In this document: one piece after another, positions 34,447 through 43,801 of the stretch | How positions within the stretch are numbered: position 1 is the first letter of the stretch | Layout: each line of letters starts with the position of its first letter | NCBI RefSeq assembly: GCF_900114675.1 | Contig: NZ_FOZM01000003.1 | Span: forward strand, 186,001-250,000 | Reading direction: 5' to 3' | Length of the DNA stretch: 64,000 nucleotides | DNA from: Yoonia litorea | Lineage (GTDB): Bacteria > Pseudomonadota > Alphaproteobacteria > Rhodobacterales > Rhodobacteraceae | Program-made: the position numbers and the translations under genes | The notes under the pieces: generated by a model | Database searches by the model: none | What the model was told of the DNA's origin: nothing | Seen by the model: only the letters and a program-made list of their open reading frames with translations

Positions 34447-35375
34447 TAACCGCGAGCGCGATCCACGAGATACTTAAACGGTTCGCCGCGTTCTCCGCGC
34501 AGTATGTTTTCGGCAATGACCTTTGCTGCGGTCTCCGGTCTCGTTGTCGACGCAATATGCGGCGTTACCGTCACCTTTGGATGAGACCAGAATGGATGAT
34601 CTGGCGGCAAGGGTTCGGTCCGAAAAACATCCAGCGTTGCATGTGCGACTTGCCCGCGATCAAGCGCGGCGAGCAACGCACTATCGTCGATCAGGGGGCC
34701 GCGCCCGGGGTTGATGATGAAAGCCCCCTCTGCCAGCAAGCTGAAGGTCTTTTCGTTGAGGATGCCAGTGGTTTCGGGCGTTTGTGGCAATAACAGAATG
34801 ACAATCTCAGCAGCAGTCAGTGCCTCTATCAAGCCCTCTTCGCCATGGAGGCATCGCATGTCAGGAACTGATTTCGCTGTACGACTCCATCCAGTCACGG
34901 GAAACCCTAGCCGCGCCAGCGCCTGCCCGCAGGCGGCACCCAACGCTCCGATTCCGAGGATTGTTACTGGGCGGTTCGTGGCAAGCGGTGGAAAGCTGTC
35001 GTCACGCCAGACGCCGTCCTGCCCCTTGATGTGGGTGTCCATGCCCAAGTGATGGCGCAGTGTGTGTCCTGTGACCCACTCGACCATCCCGTCCGTCAGA
35101 CTTTCATCAACTAGCCGACAAAGTGGTTGGGTCAGTGTGTCATTGTTCACGATCGTCTCGACGCCTGCCCACAGCCCCATCACCGCCTTGGTTTTGCTAT
35201 AGGGCCTGAAATCCGAAACCGGGCCATTTGGCGCGAAAACAATATAGTCGACTTCATCTGGCGAGTGATCCAGCGCAAGGTCGGCTGCAAGGCCCACGGC
35301 CGCGAATGCTGCATTCAAGGGCTGTTCGTATTCGCTCCAGCGGTCGCGGTGTGCGGAGAAGAGAATTTTAAGCAT
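34443..35375 (-). CDS. ghrA: Glyoxylate/hydroxypyruvate reductase A
   Basis: NAD(P)H-dependent reductase (310 residues) of the D-2-hydroxyacid dehydrogenase family, acting on glyoxylate and hydroxypyruvate. Rossmann motif ILGIGALGAACGQALA (about residues 139-154), catalytic Arg in INPGRGPLID, Glu in RTEPLP and His in VTPHIAS are all present. It starts on the last base of rodA (one-base overlap), so it is read as the tail of the cell-shape operon. It could compete for glyoxylate with the bhc enzymes encoded 27 kb away. Confidence 0.9.
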   Translation of the reverse strand: MLKILFSAHRDRWSEYEQPLNAAFAAVGLAADLALDHSPDEVDYIVFAPNGPVSDFRPYSKTKAVMGLWAGVETIVNNDTLTQPLCRLVDESLTDGMVEWVTGHTLRHHLGMDTHIKGQDGVWRDDSFPPLATNRPVTILGIGALGAACGQALARLGFPVTGWSRTAKSVPDMRCLHGEEGLIEALTAAEIVILLLPQTPETTGILNEKTFSLLAEGAFIINPGRGPLIDDSALLAALDRGQVAHATLDVFRTEPLPPDHPFWSHPKVTVTPHIASTTRPETAAKVIAENILRGERGEPFKYLVDRARGY

Positions 35376-36514
35376 CAGCGTGGCCTATGGACATGTGCAC
35401 TTTGGACCAACCCGAAGCCCACTAGCAGGACAAGCATCGCGGAGCCGCCGTAGCTCACCAACGGAAGCGGGACACCGACCACGGGCGCGAGACCGGTTAC
35501 CATCGCCATATTTACAGCGAAAAAGAGGAAGAAGGTCATGGCAATGCCCAAGGTGAGCAACGCTGCAAAACGGTCTTTGTTTCCCAGCGCCGATACGACG
35601 CAGAAGACGATGATCAACAGATAAAGTACCAAAAGGGTGAATGCTCCAACGAAGCCGAATTCTTCGGCCAAAGTTGTAAAAATGAAATCCGTATGTTTCT
35701 CAGGCAAGAAATTCAGCCGTGATTGTGTCCCTTGCATGAAGCCGCGGCCTGTCCATCCGCCAGACCCAAGAGCAATCTTGGCCTGCGTAATATGATATCC
35801 CGCACCCAACGGATCATTCGACGGGTCGAGAAATGTATCAATCCGGCGGTACTGATAATCTTGCAGCAACTGCCACGGTGTTCCACGGCTTTGGAATACG
35901 GCAAGAATCGCTGCAACACCGCCGCCGACCACTGTCGCGAAATAAGCCCAATGGACGCCTGCCAGAAACATGATCGTCGCCCCACCAATGAGCAACAAGA
36001 GCGCGGTCCCAAGGTCGGGCTGGCCCAGCACCAACATCACCGGAAGAAGGATCAGCACGACAGGGACAGCCACCCAGAACGGGTGGGACGTTTTCTTGTT
36101 AGGCAACCAATCGTAGTAAGCTGCAAGAAACATCACCAACGTGATTTTGGTCAGTTCTGACGGCTGCAGCCGCATAAAGCCGATGTCAATCCAACGCTGG
36201 GCGCCCATTCTGACCTCTCCAAAAAACTCCACTCCGACGAGAAGCAGAACGGAGCCGGTATAGGCCAGAAACGCCATGTTCCGCCAAAACCAGATCGGAA
36301 CCATGGCAACGATGAACATCAGAACCAGTCCGAGGATGAAGCGCTGCATTTGTGGCTCGACCCACGGACGGGTAGAGCCGCCAGCGACCGAATAGAGCAT
36401 GACAAATCCGGCACAGGCGACAGCGACCAAAAGTATGATAATCGGCCAGTTCAGGTGCAGAACTTTCCGAAAGCCCGTAGGGACCGACTTCGTATTATGC
36501 TCCAGATAGCTCAT
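35375..36514 (-). CDS. rodA: Peptidoglycan polymerase RodA (SEDS family)
   Basis: Inner-membrane SEDS glycosyltransferase that polymerises peptidoglycan for sidewall growth together with PBP2. The 379-residue protein has about ten helices and the family stretches AVACAGFVMLYSVAGG, RWIDIGFMRLQPSEL, LGQPDLGTALLL and the C-terminal GVPLPLVSYGGSAML. Starts inside the mrdA stop (four-base overlap), as usual for the mreBCD-mrdA-rodA order. Confidence 0.96.
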   Translation of the reverse strand: MSYLEHNTKSVPTGFRKVLHLNWPIIILLVAVACAGFVMLYSVAGGSTRPWVEPQMQRFILGLVLMFIVAMVPIWFWRNMAFLAYTGSVLLLVGVEFFGEVRMGAQRWIDIGFMRLQPSELTKITLVMFLAAYYDWLPNKKTSHPFWVAVPVVLILLPVMLVLGQPDLGTALLLLIGGATIMFLAGVHWAYFATVVGGGVAAILAVFQSRGTPWQLLQDYQYRRIDTFLDPSNDPLGAGYHITQAKIALGSGGWTGRGFMQGTQSRLNFLPEKHTDFIFTTLAEEFGFVGAFTLLVLYLLIIVFCVVSALGNKDRFAALLTLGIAMTFFLFFAVNMAMVTGLAPVVGVPLPLVSYGGSAMLVLLVGFGLVQSAHVHRPR

Positions 36515-38451
36515 GCGCGGCCCTGTACCTTCGCACCGGGCGGAATGCGCGCGCTGATGCGGCGTTGCTGCTCGGCGATCTGGTCCCTCACGTTGGAAGG
36601 ATATGCTTCGAGAGGTGGCGGCCCGCCATATTGTGCCTGAAGCAAGATATCTCTGGCGATTGGCGCCGCTGCGCGTGATCCACCACCGCCATGCTCGACG
36701 ACAACAGAAATTGCGTAGCGGGGTTTATCAAGCGGGGCATATCCGACGAACAGCGCATGGTCGCGACGTTCCCACGGCAGATCCTCGTTTCGAATGATAC
36801 CTGCGGCGCGCTCTTCGGGCGTGATCCGCCGGACCTGACTGGTGCCGGTCTTTCCGGCCATCTTATGCGCATCATCCACAATACGTGACCCGTAGGCCGT
36901 GCCGCGCCGGTGATTGCACACATCGTCCATGGACGCCCGGACACGGCGGAGGACGTTTTCGTTGATCCCGAGGCTTTCGCCGATCCCGCTTGGCTGCTCA
37001 ACACCATCAATCAGACGGACCAGACGCGGTGTCACCTCTCGCCCCGTGGCAAGTCTCGCCGTCATGACCGCCAGTTGAAGTGGTGAGGACAATACATAGC
37101 CCTGGCCAATAGAGGCATTAACGGTGTCGCCAACCCGCCATTCTTCGCCCCGCACCCGAGACTTCCACTCTTTGTCAGGCGCAAGACCTTCAGCAACCGC
37201 TGAAAGTGGTAGATCGTGCCGGATGCCGAGACCAAGCCGCCGCGCCATGGCCGCGATCTTGTCGATACCAACGCGCTGGGCGATCTCGTAGTAATAGCAA
37301 TCGCAACTCTGCTTAAGGCTTTCATGAAGGTTGATGTTGCCATGACCACCGCGCTTCCAGCAATGGAAACGGATGTTGAAGACATCCGTGTAGCCGGGGC
37401 AGTAGACTGTCTCGTCTGCGGTGACGACACCTTCTTCCATTGCGGCCATGACTGTAACCATTTTGAAGGTCGACCCTGGCGGATAGGTGCCTTGAACGGC
37501 TTTCGCAGCCAATGGGCGGTATTTGTCGGCGTTAAGGGCATTCCAGTCAGGGACTGAAATGCCGCGAACAAAGAGATTGGGGTCAAAAGACGGTGCTGAC
37601 GCAATTGCGCGCAAATCCCCGTTTTCGAGATCAATGACGACCGCTGCCGCTGACTCACCATCCATGCGGGCCTGCGCGTAGCTTTGAAGGCGGCTATCGA
37701 TTGTAAGCTGGATATCTTTGCCGGGATCGCCCTCACGCCGGTCGAGTTCACGCATGATCCGTCCTGCGGCGTTGACCTCGATCCTTCGTGTGCCGGCGCT
37801 GCCGCGCAATTCCTGCTCAAGCTTGTTTTCAGCGCCTGTTTTGCCGATCTGAAATTTAGGTATTTGCAACAAGGGGTCCGGGTCTTCGATACGACTGAGG
37901 TCAAAATCACTGACAGGCCCAACGTATCCGACGACATGCGCAAGATCGGCACCCCAAGGATAGACTCGGCTGAGGCCAACTTCGGCCTGAATGCCGGGCA
38001 GGGCAGGGGTATTGAGATTGATGGCCGCGACATCCTCCCAACTTAGCCTGTCTGCAATAGTAACGGGTACAAATGGCGATCTACGCCGCATCTCTTCCAT
38101 GGCGCGCGCAAGATCACCCGGTTCGATGTGAACAATTTCGGTCAGCTTGGCCAGCACTTCACCGACATCACCGGCATCTTCGCGGATCATGATGACCCGA
38201 TAATTCTGTTCGTTATCTGCAACGGCAATGCCGTTACGATCGAAGATCACGCCGCGCTCAGGCGGAAGCAACCTGATATTGATGCGGTTTTCCTCTGCCA
38301 GGAGGCGGAATTGGTCGGCCTGCTCTACCTGCATATCCCTCAGGCGGTAACCGAGTGCGCCAACGATACCAAGTTGCACGCCGCCCACGACAAAAGCACG
38401 CCGGTTAATTGTGCGTGCGCTTTGAATTGTGTCTTTGGCGGAGCGTTTCAT
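36511..38451 (-). CDS. mrdA: Penicillin-binding protein 2 (class B transpeptidase)
   Basis: Transpeptidase partner of RodA, 646 residues. N-terminal anchor (about 23-40: AFVVGGVQLGIVGALGY), pedestal domain from about residue 60 (PPERGVIFDRNGIAVADN), then the transpeptidase domain with the active-site Ser in PPGSTFKMV, an SxN-region SCD and the KTG triad in MAGKTGTSQV. Overlaps mreD upstream and rodA downstream by four bases each, so the set is co-translated. Confidence 0.96.
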   Translation of the reverse strand: MKRSAKDTIQSARTINRRAFVVGGVQLGIVGALGYRLRDMQVEQADQFRLLAEENRINIRLLPPERGVIFDRNGIAVADNEQNYRVIMIREDAGDVGEVLAKLTEIVHIEPGDLARAMEEMRRRSPFVPVTIADRLSWEDVAAINLNTPALPGIQAEVGLSRVYPWGADLAHVVGYVGPVSDFDLSRIEDPDPLLQIPKFQIGKTGAENKLEQELRGSAGTRRIEVNAAGRIMRELDRREGDPGKDIQLTIDSRLQSYAQARMDGESAAAVVIDLENGDLRAIASAPSFDPNLFVRGISVPDWNALNADKYRPLAAKAVQGTYPPGSTFKMVTVMAAMEEGVVTADETVYCPGYTDVFNIRFHCWKRGGHGNINLHESLKQSCDCYYYEIAQRVGIDKIAAMARRLGLGIRHDLPLSAVAEGLAPDKEWKSRVRGEEWRVGDTVNASIGQGYVLSSPLQLAVMTARLATGREVTPRLVRLIDGVEQPSGIGESLGINENVLRRVRASMDDVCNHRRGTAYGSRIVDDAHKMAGKTGTSQVRRITPEERAAGIIRNEDLPWERRDHALFVGYAPLDKPRYAISVVVEHGGGGSRAAAPIARDILLQAQYGGPPPLEAYPSNVRDQIAEQQRRISARIPPGAKVQGRA

Positions 38452-38987
38452 AGCAGTTGTCCCTTGCTACCCATTTCGCCGCGGGCAGCCCGTCTGATGC
38501 CGAACAAGTAATACGCCAAGACAACGACGACTGGATAGAACAGGATTGTCGCAACCAGCTCAATCAAGGAGAGGCCAAGCGGTGGCCGTGGTGCTGCGGT
38601 GACTGTCAGGACGATCCTGTTGATCAAAGTGACGGTGACGAGCCCGCCCGCAATTGTGCCCCACTCCACAAGGAAGGCCATGTTGCGGAACTCGCTATGC
38701 TGGCGTCTGATGACCTCGGTCAGAACAACAACGAGTGCTGCCCAAAGTCCCGGTGGTCTGAGGAAAAGAAGATCTGCCATCAGGAAAACGATCGCCACCA
38801 CGAACACCGGGAGCACTGCAGGCCGCCGCGCAACCCACACCAACGTAACCAGGAGAAGAATATCCGGTCCAGCCCAAGCTGTCGGCCGCAGATCAAGCGG
38901 CACAAGGTCGACCACGATCAGAACAAATGCGAGCATGACAAAGATGGCGCGCATCATCCACGTCTGGCTATCGATACGCTCAGCCAT
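38448..38987 (-). CDS. mreD: Rod shape-determining protein MreD
   Basis: Small inner-membrane protein (179 residues, about five helices) that bridges MreC and RodA/PBP2 in the elongasome. The ATG at 38987 has GGAGG six bases upstream and overlaps the mreC stop by eight bases; an in-frame start at 39008 lies deeper in mreC. Sequence is weakly conserved as usual; identity rests on length, helices and position between mreC and mrdA. Confidence 0.9.
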   Translation of the reverse strand: MAERIDSQTWMMRAIFVMLAFVLIVVDLVPLDLRPTAWAGPDILLLVTLVWVARRPAVLPVFVVAIVFLMADLLFLRPPGLWAALVVVLTEVIRRQHSEFRNMAFLVEWGTIAGGLVTVTLINRIVLTVTAAPRPPLGLSLIELVATILFYPVVVVLAYYLFGIRRAARGEMGSKGQLL

Positions 38988-39912
38988 CTTCGTCCTCCCG
39001 CTGGACAAGGGTCGCGGGGTTGAAGAAATTTGGCACAGCAGGGCCGTAAAACTCGCCTCCTGGTGTCACGAGCCCGTCTGGGTCGGCAATCTGTCCATGC
39101 GGCTGTGCTCTCAAGACCCGGAGAAACTCCAATCTGCCATAGTCAGCGGCCAGGCGGACACGCATCCGTCCGTCTGTTCCCAGAGCAACCTGACCAACCA
39201 GAAGGTCCGCGGGAAACACACCGCCGTCGCCTGACGAGACGACACGATCACCGGGACGGACGAGTGCGGTGTCTTCAAGAAAGTCGAGCGGGGGCGCAAG
39301 CGTATTGTCTCCGGCTAGGATCGCACGCTGCCCTGACGGTTGGATCGTTACTGGAATCCTGCTGGAGGTATCGGTCAGGAGCATCACGCGGCTGGTTTCG
39401 TTACCGACACCGGCGATCCTGCCCACAAGGCCGATCCCGTCCATCGTGGGCCATCCGTCAACGATCCCGTCGCGTGCCCCGACATTTACAAGAACGGACT
39501 GCCGAAAGGGCGACCCACTATCAGTAATGACGACCCCGGTGACATATGTCAGTTGCGGATCAAGACTTACGTTGTTGAGGTCAAGCAGCTTGGCGTTTTC
39601 TTGTTCTAGCTGCAGCGCGGCCTCTCGCCAGGCTTTCATTTGCTGGAGCTCGCGTCTGAGATCCTGATTTTGCGCGCGCAATTGCTGATAGCTTTGAAAA
39701 TCGCTGATCAGATTGGCCGCCCCGGTAATCGGGGCCATTGCCCAAGCAAACGAAGGCACAAATGTATCAATGGCTTGGGCACGCAGACGCTCGACCCGCG
39801 GGCTGTCAATGCGCCAGACGAGAAAGAGGCCAACAAGGGCCAAGACCAGAACACCGACAAGCAATCTGCGGATCGGGCCGATATAGTCTTCGTTGGATTT
39901 GTCCCGTGCCAA
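38980..39912 (-). CDS. mreC: Rod shape-determining protein MreC
   Basis: Periplasmic scaffold of the elongation machinery, 310 residues. One N-terminal membrane helix (LLVGVLVLALVGLFLVW, about 16-33), a coiled coil (about 75-110: LRAQNQDLRRELQQMKAW), then two beta-barrel domains (VTGVVITDSGSPFRQSVLVN; GRIAGVGNETSRVMLLTD; VVSSGDGGVFPADLLVG). The gene follows mreB by 26 bases. Confidence 0.95.
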   Translation of the reverse strand: MARDKSNEDYIGPIRRLLVGVLVLALVGLFLVWRIDSPRVERLRAQAIDTFVPSFAWAMAPITGAANLISDFQSYQQLRAQNQDLRRELQQMKAWREAALQLEQENAKLLDLNNVSLDPQLTYVTGVVITDSGSPFRQSVLVNVGARDGIVDGWPTMDGIGLVGRIAGVGNETSRVMLLTDTSSRIPVTIQPSGQRAILAGDNTLAPPLDFLEDTALVRPGDRVVSSGDGGVFPADLLVGQVALGTDGRMRVRLAADYGRLEFLRVLRAQPHGQIADPDGLVTPGGEFYGPAVPNFFNPATLVQREDEDG

Positions 39913-39938
39913 GGGCGGTTGTTCCCTCGTGTGTGGTG

Positions 39939-41281
<1,343 letters not shown>

Positions 41282-42838
41282 CTATGCGTCTTTGTAGCTA
41301 ACGCCCTTCACATCATATCCTGGACCTGATTGCTGCCGTCTGACCAGCAAGCGGTTGAGAGCGTTGATATAGGCTTTGGCGCTGGCCACGACCGTATCTG
41401 TGTCCGCCGACTGACCTGTCGCAATCCGACCTTCTTCTTCCATGCGGACGGACACTGTCGCTTGTGCATCCGTGCCTTCGGTCACCGCACTCACCTGATA
41501 AAGTTGCAGTCGCGCACCATGGTTGAAGAGCGCTTTGACAGCGTTGAATGTCGCATCGACAGGTCCATCGCCTGTTGCTGTCGTGCTTGCGTCCTCGCCG
41601 TCAATCTCCATGACCATCTCTGCGGTCTGGGGCCCATCAGTGCCGCAGACCACGCGCAGGGACTTCAGTTTCAGTCGGTCGTCGCCACTTTCGTTTTGGC
41701 TCAGAAGCGCCATCAGGTCGTCGTCAAAGACTTCCTTTTTGCGATCAGCCAAATCCTTGAAGCGCACAAATACGTCGTTGAGTTGATTATCAGCCAGATC
41801 GAAGCCGAGTTCGTTCAACTTTGCGCGCAATGCTGCACGACCGGAGTGCTTGCCCAAGGGCAGAGACGTCCCCGACAGACCAATATCTTCCGGCTTCATA
41901 ACCTCAAAGGTCTCGCGGTTCTTCAGCATGCCATCCTGATGGATACCGCTTTCATGTGCGAATGCGTTCTTGCCGACAATGGCCTTGTTGAACTGAACAG
42001 CAAACCCAGAGACGGTCGCGACCCGCCGAGAGATATTCATGATCTTGCGTGTATCGACGCCGGTGTCGTAGGGCATGATATCGCCGCGTACTTTGAGGGC
42101 CATCACGACCTCTTCCAAAGCGGTGTTACCAGCGCGTTCGCCCAGACCGTTGATCGTGCACTCCACCTGACGCGCGCCACCTGCGACGGCGGCCAGCGAA
42201 TTCGCGGTCGCCATACCCAAATCGTTGTGACAGTGCGTCGCAAAGACGACATCTCCAGCGCCCGGAACCTCGGCAATAAGACGCTTGATCAAGTCGGCGC
42301 TTTCAGCCGGAGCGGTATAGCCGACCGTGTCGGGGATGTTGATCGTTGTGGCACCTGCCTTGATCGCGATTTCAACGACGCGGCAGAGGTAATCCCATTC
42401 GGTGCGCGTGGCATCCATTGGTGACCATTGCACATTGTCACAGAGATTGCGTGCGTGGGTCACGGTATCGTGGATGCGCTCTGCCATTTCGTCCTGCGTG
42501 AGGTTCGGGATGGCGCGATGTAGTGGCGAAGTTCCGATAAAAGTGTGAATGCGCGGCGATTTTGCGTTCTTCACTGCTTCCCAGCAGCGGTCGATATCCT
42601 TGTAGTTCGCCCGGGCCAATCCGCAGATCGTCGCCGATTTCGCATTTGCTGCAATCTCGCTGACTGCCTTGAAGTCACCTTCAGAGGCAATAGGGAAACC
42701 TGCTTCGATGATGTCGACGCCCATTTCGTCGAGCAGTTCAGCGATTTCCAATTTTTCGGCATGAGTCATGGTCGCGCCAGGCGATTGCTCGCCATCGCGC
42801 AATGTCGTGTCGAAGATCAACACACGGTCTTTTGTCAT
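41282..42838 (-). CDS. leuA: 2-Isopropylmalate synthase
   Basis: First committed enzyme of leucine synthesis: condenses acetyl-CoA with 2-oxoisovalerate. The 518-residue protein has the DRE-TIM barrel with FDTTLRDGEQSPGATM (residues about 9-24), the metal-binding HCHNDLG, GERAGNTALEE, and a C-terminal LeuA regulatory domain (about 390-518) that mediates leucine feedback. Transcribed alone, ending at a strong hairpin. The 154 bases before the ATG hold a leucine-rich leader peptide and an overlapping hairpin, so expression is very likely controlled by attenuation in response to charged tRNA-Leu. Confidence 0.97.
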   Translation of the reverse strand: MTKDRVLIFDTTLRDGEQSPGATMTHAEKLEIAELLDEMGVDIIEAGFPIASEGDFKAVSEIAANAKSATICGLARANYKDIDRCWEAVKNAKSPRIHTFIGTSPLHRAIPNLTQDEMAERIHDTVTHARNLCDNVQWSPMDATRTEWDYLCRVVEIAIKAGATTINIPDTVGYTAPAESADLIKRLIAEVPGAGDVVFATHCHNDLGMATANSLAAVAGGARQVECTINGLGERAGNTALEEVVMALKVRGDIMPYDTGVDTRKIMNISRRVATVSGFAVQFNKAIVGKNAFAHESGIHQDGMLKNRETFEVMKPEDIGLSGTSLPLGKHSGRAALRAKLNELGFDLADNQLNDVFVRFKDLADRKKEVFDDDLMALLSQNESGDDRLKLKSLRVVCGTDGPQTAEMVMEIDGEDASTTATGDGPVDATFNAVKALFNHGARLQLYQVSAVTEGTDAQATVSVRMEEEGRIATGQSADTDTVVASAKAYINALNRLLVRRQQSGPGYDVKGVSYKDA

Positions 42839-42883
42839 CTCTGAATTCCTTTGTCCTTAGCGTGAAATTTCCGGCGCTGGTCC

Positions 42884-42919
42884 CCTCTGAGCGGTCGCGC
42901 CGAATGGCACGCTCAGAGG
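42884..42919 (-). promoter_or_regulatory. leuA attenuator-type hairpin
   Basis: Ten-base-pair perfect inverted repeat, CCTCTGAGCG (42919-42910, minus strand) with CGCTCAGAGG (42893-42884), 16-base loop. The first arm contains the last Leu codon and stop of the leader peptide, so ribosome position would decide whether it forms. A competing pairing, CGGCGC in the loop with GCGCCG just downstream, excludes it. No U-run follows, so the outcome may be set by Rho or by ribosome access rather than by an intrinsic terminator. Confidence 0.65.
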
Positions 42920-42993
42920 CTGCTAAGGAGTAGGATGTCGCGCAGAAGCAGCCCAGAAAGGGCCGACGATGTGATATGTGCGCAGTTCATCAT
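42913..42993 (-). CDS. leuL: leu operon leader peptide
   Basis: A 26-residue open frame 75 bases before leuA. It begins ATG ATG AAC TGC and eight of its 26 residues are Leu, including two LLL runs (SGLLLRDILLLSSL at the C-terminal end), with the stop inside the first arm of a hairpin. Leu codons are CTT, CTG, CTA and CTC, including rarer ones. This is the classic layout of a leucine attenuation leader. The first ATG lies only seven bases after a TATAGT -10 element, so the mRNA may be leaderless. Not found by length-limited gene callers. Confidence 0.85.
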   Translation of the reverse strand: MMNCAHITSSALSGLLLRDILLLSSL

Positions 42994-43000
42994 GTGCGCG

Positions 43001-43029
43001 ACTATACAATCCTGAAGCCGCTTGAAAAG
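43001..43029 (-). promoter_or_regulatory. leuA promoter
   Basis: On the minus strand TATAGT (43006-43001) forms a good -10, with a weaker -35-like TTTTCA sixteen bases upstream (about 43028-43023). The expected transcription start falls at or next to the leader peptide ATG at 42993. Confidence 0.6.
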
Positions 43030-43038
43030 CCTCATATG

Positions 43039-43072
43039 CGCTCCGCGCGGGAGTTTTTTGGCCAAGATGAAG
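43039..43072 (+). repeat. Rhodobacterales-type small intergenic repeat, copy 2
   Basis: CTCCGCGCGGGAG followed by a T-run and GGCCAAGATGAAG, a close match to the element at 4050-4085 read on the other strand. It lies between the leuA promoter and the SDR gene. Confidence 0.65.
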
Positions 43073-43120
43073 GGGGAGCATTGGTGGAAGGCGTCCGAAC
43101 CCGCACTAGCTCACTGCGTT

Positions 43121-43801
43121 ATGACGGATGATTTGAACAAGCGGGCGCTGGTCATCGGCGCGAGTGGTGGCATTGGTTCTGCGGTTGCAGGCTCGCTTGA
43201 AGGGCGCGGCTGGGACGTCGTGCGCCTATCGCGGCGGGAACACCGATTTGATGTCACTGATCCCAATCGCGTTGCCGAGGCACTCGAAGGTCTCCAAGGC
43301 ACATTTGATCTGATCTTTGTCGCGGTGGGTATTCTGGCCGCCCCCGACGGTGCACCAGAGAAAAGCCTGGATGCCATTGAGGCGGAAAGCATGCAGCAGG
43401 TTTTCGCGGTCAATACGATCGGGCCGGCCCTTATTCTACGGCATGCCGCTGATCTTCTGTCTCGTGACCGGCGCGGCGTGATTGCGACGCTTTCAGCGCG
43501 GGTTGGATCTATCGGCGACAATAAAATTGGTGGATGGTACAGCTACCGTGCATCTAAAGCTGCTTTGAACCAGATCGTTCACGGCGCGGCAATTGAGCTT
43601 GGCCGGACACACAAACAGGCCATTTGCGTAGCACTTCACCCAGGCACCGTCGAAACGCCGTTTACCGCCAAATATGCTGGCCGACACAAGACTGTGCCGG
43701 CTGTTGAGGCGGCGAAGAACCTGATCGCATTGGTGGAAGGTCTGACCCCCGATCAAACCGGAAAATTCTTCGACTATGCGGGAAAGGAGATCGTCTGGTG
43801 A
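43121..43801 (+). CDS. Short-chain dehydrogenase/reductase
   Basis: NAD(P)-dependent SDR of 226 residues with cofactor motif LVIGASGGIGSAVA (about residues 9-22), the NTIG segment, and catalytic Ser-Tyr-Lys (SARVGSIGDN, then YSYRASKAALNQ). Resembles the C-factor-like SDRs. Start ATG at 43121 begins MTDDLNKRALVIGAS; the frame is open to 43022 but would include the repeat. The stop overlaps the photolyase start (GTGA), so the two are co-translated; a role linked to light or DNA damage is inference only. Confidence 0.85.
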   Translation: MTDDLNKRALVIGASGGIGSAVAGSLEGRGWDVVRLSRREHRFDVTDPNRVAEALEGLQGTFDLIFVAVGILAAPDGAPEKSLDAIEAESMQQVFAVNTIGPALILRHAADLLSRDRRGVIATLSARVGSIGDNKIGGWYSYRASKAALNQIVHGAAIELGRTHKQAICVALHPGTVETPFTAKYAGRHKTVPAVEAAKNLIALVEGLTPDQTGKFFDYAGKEIVW

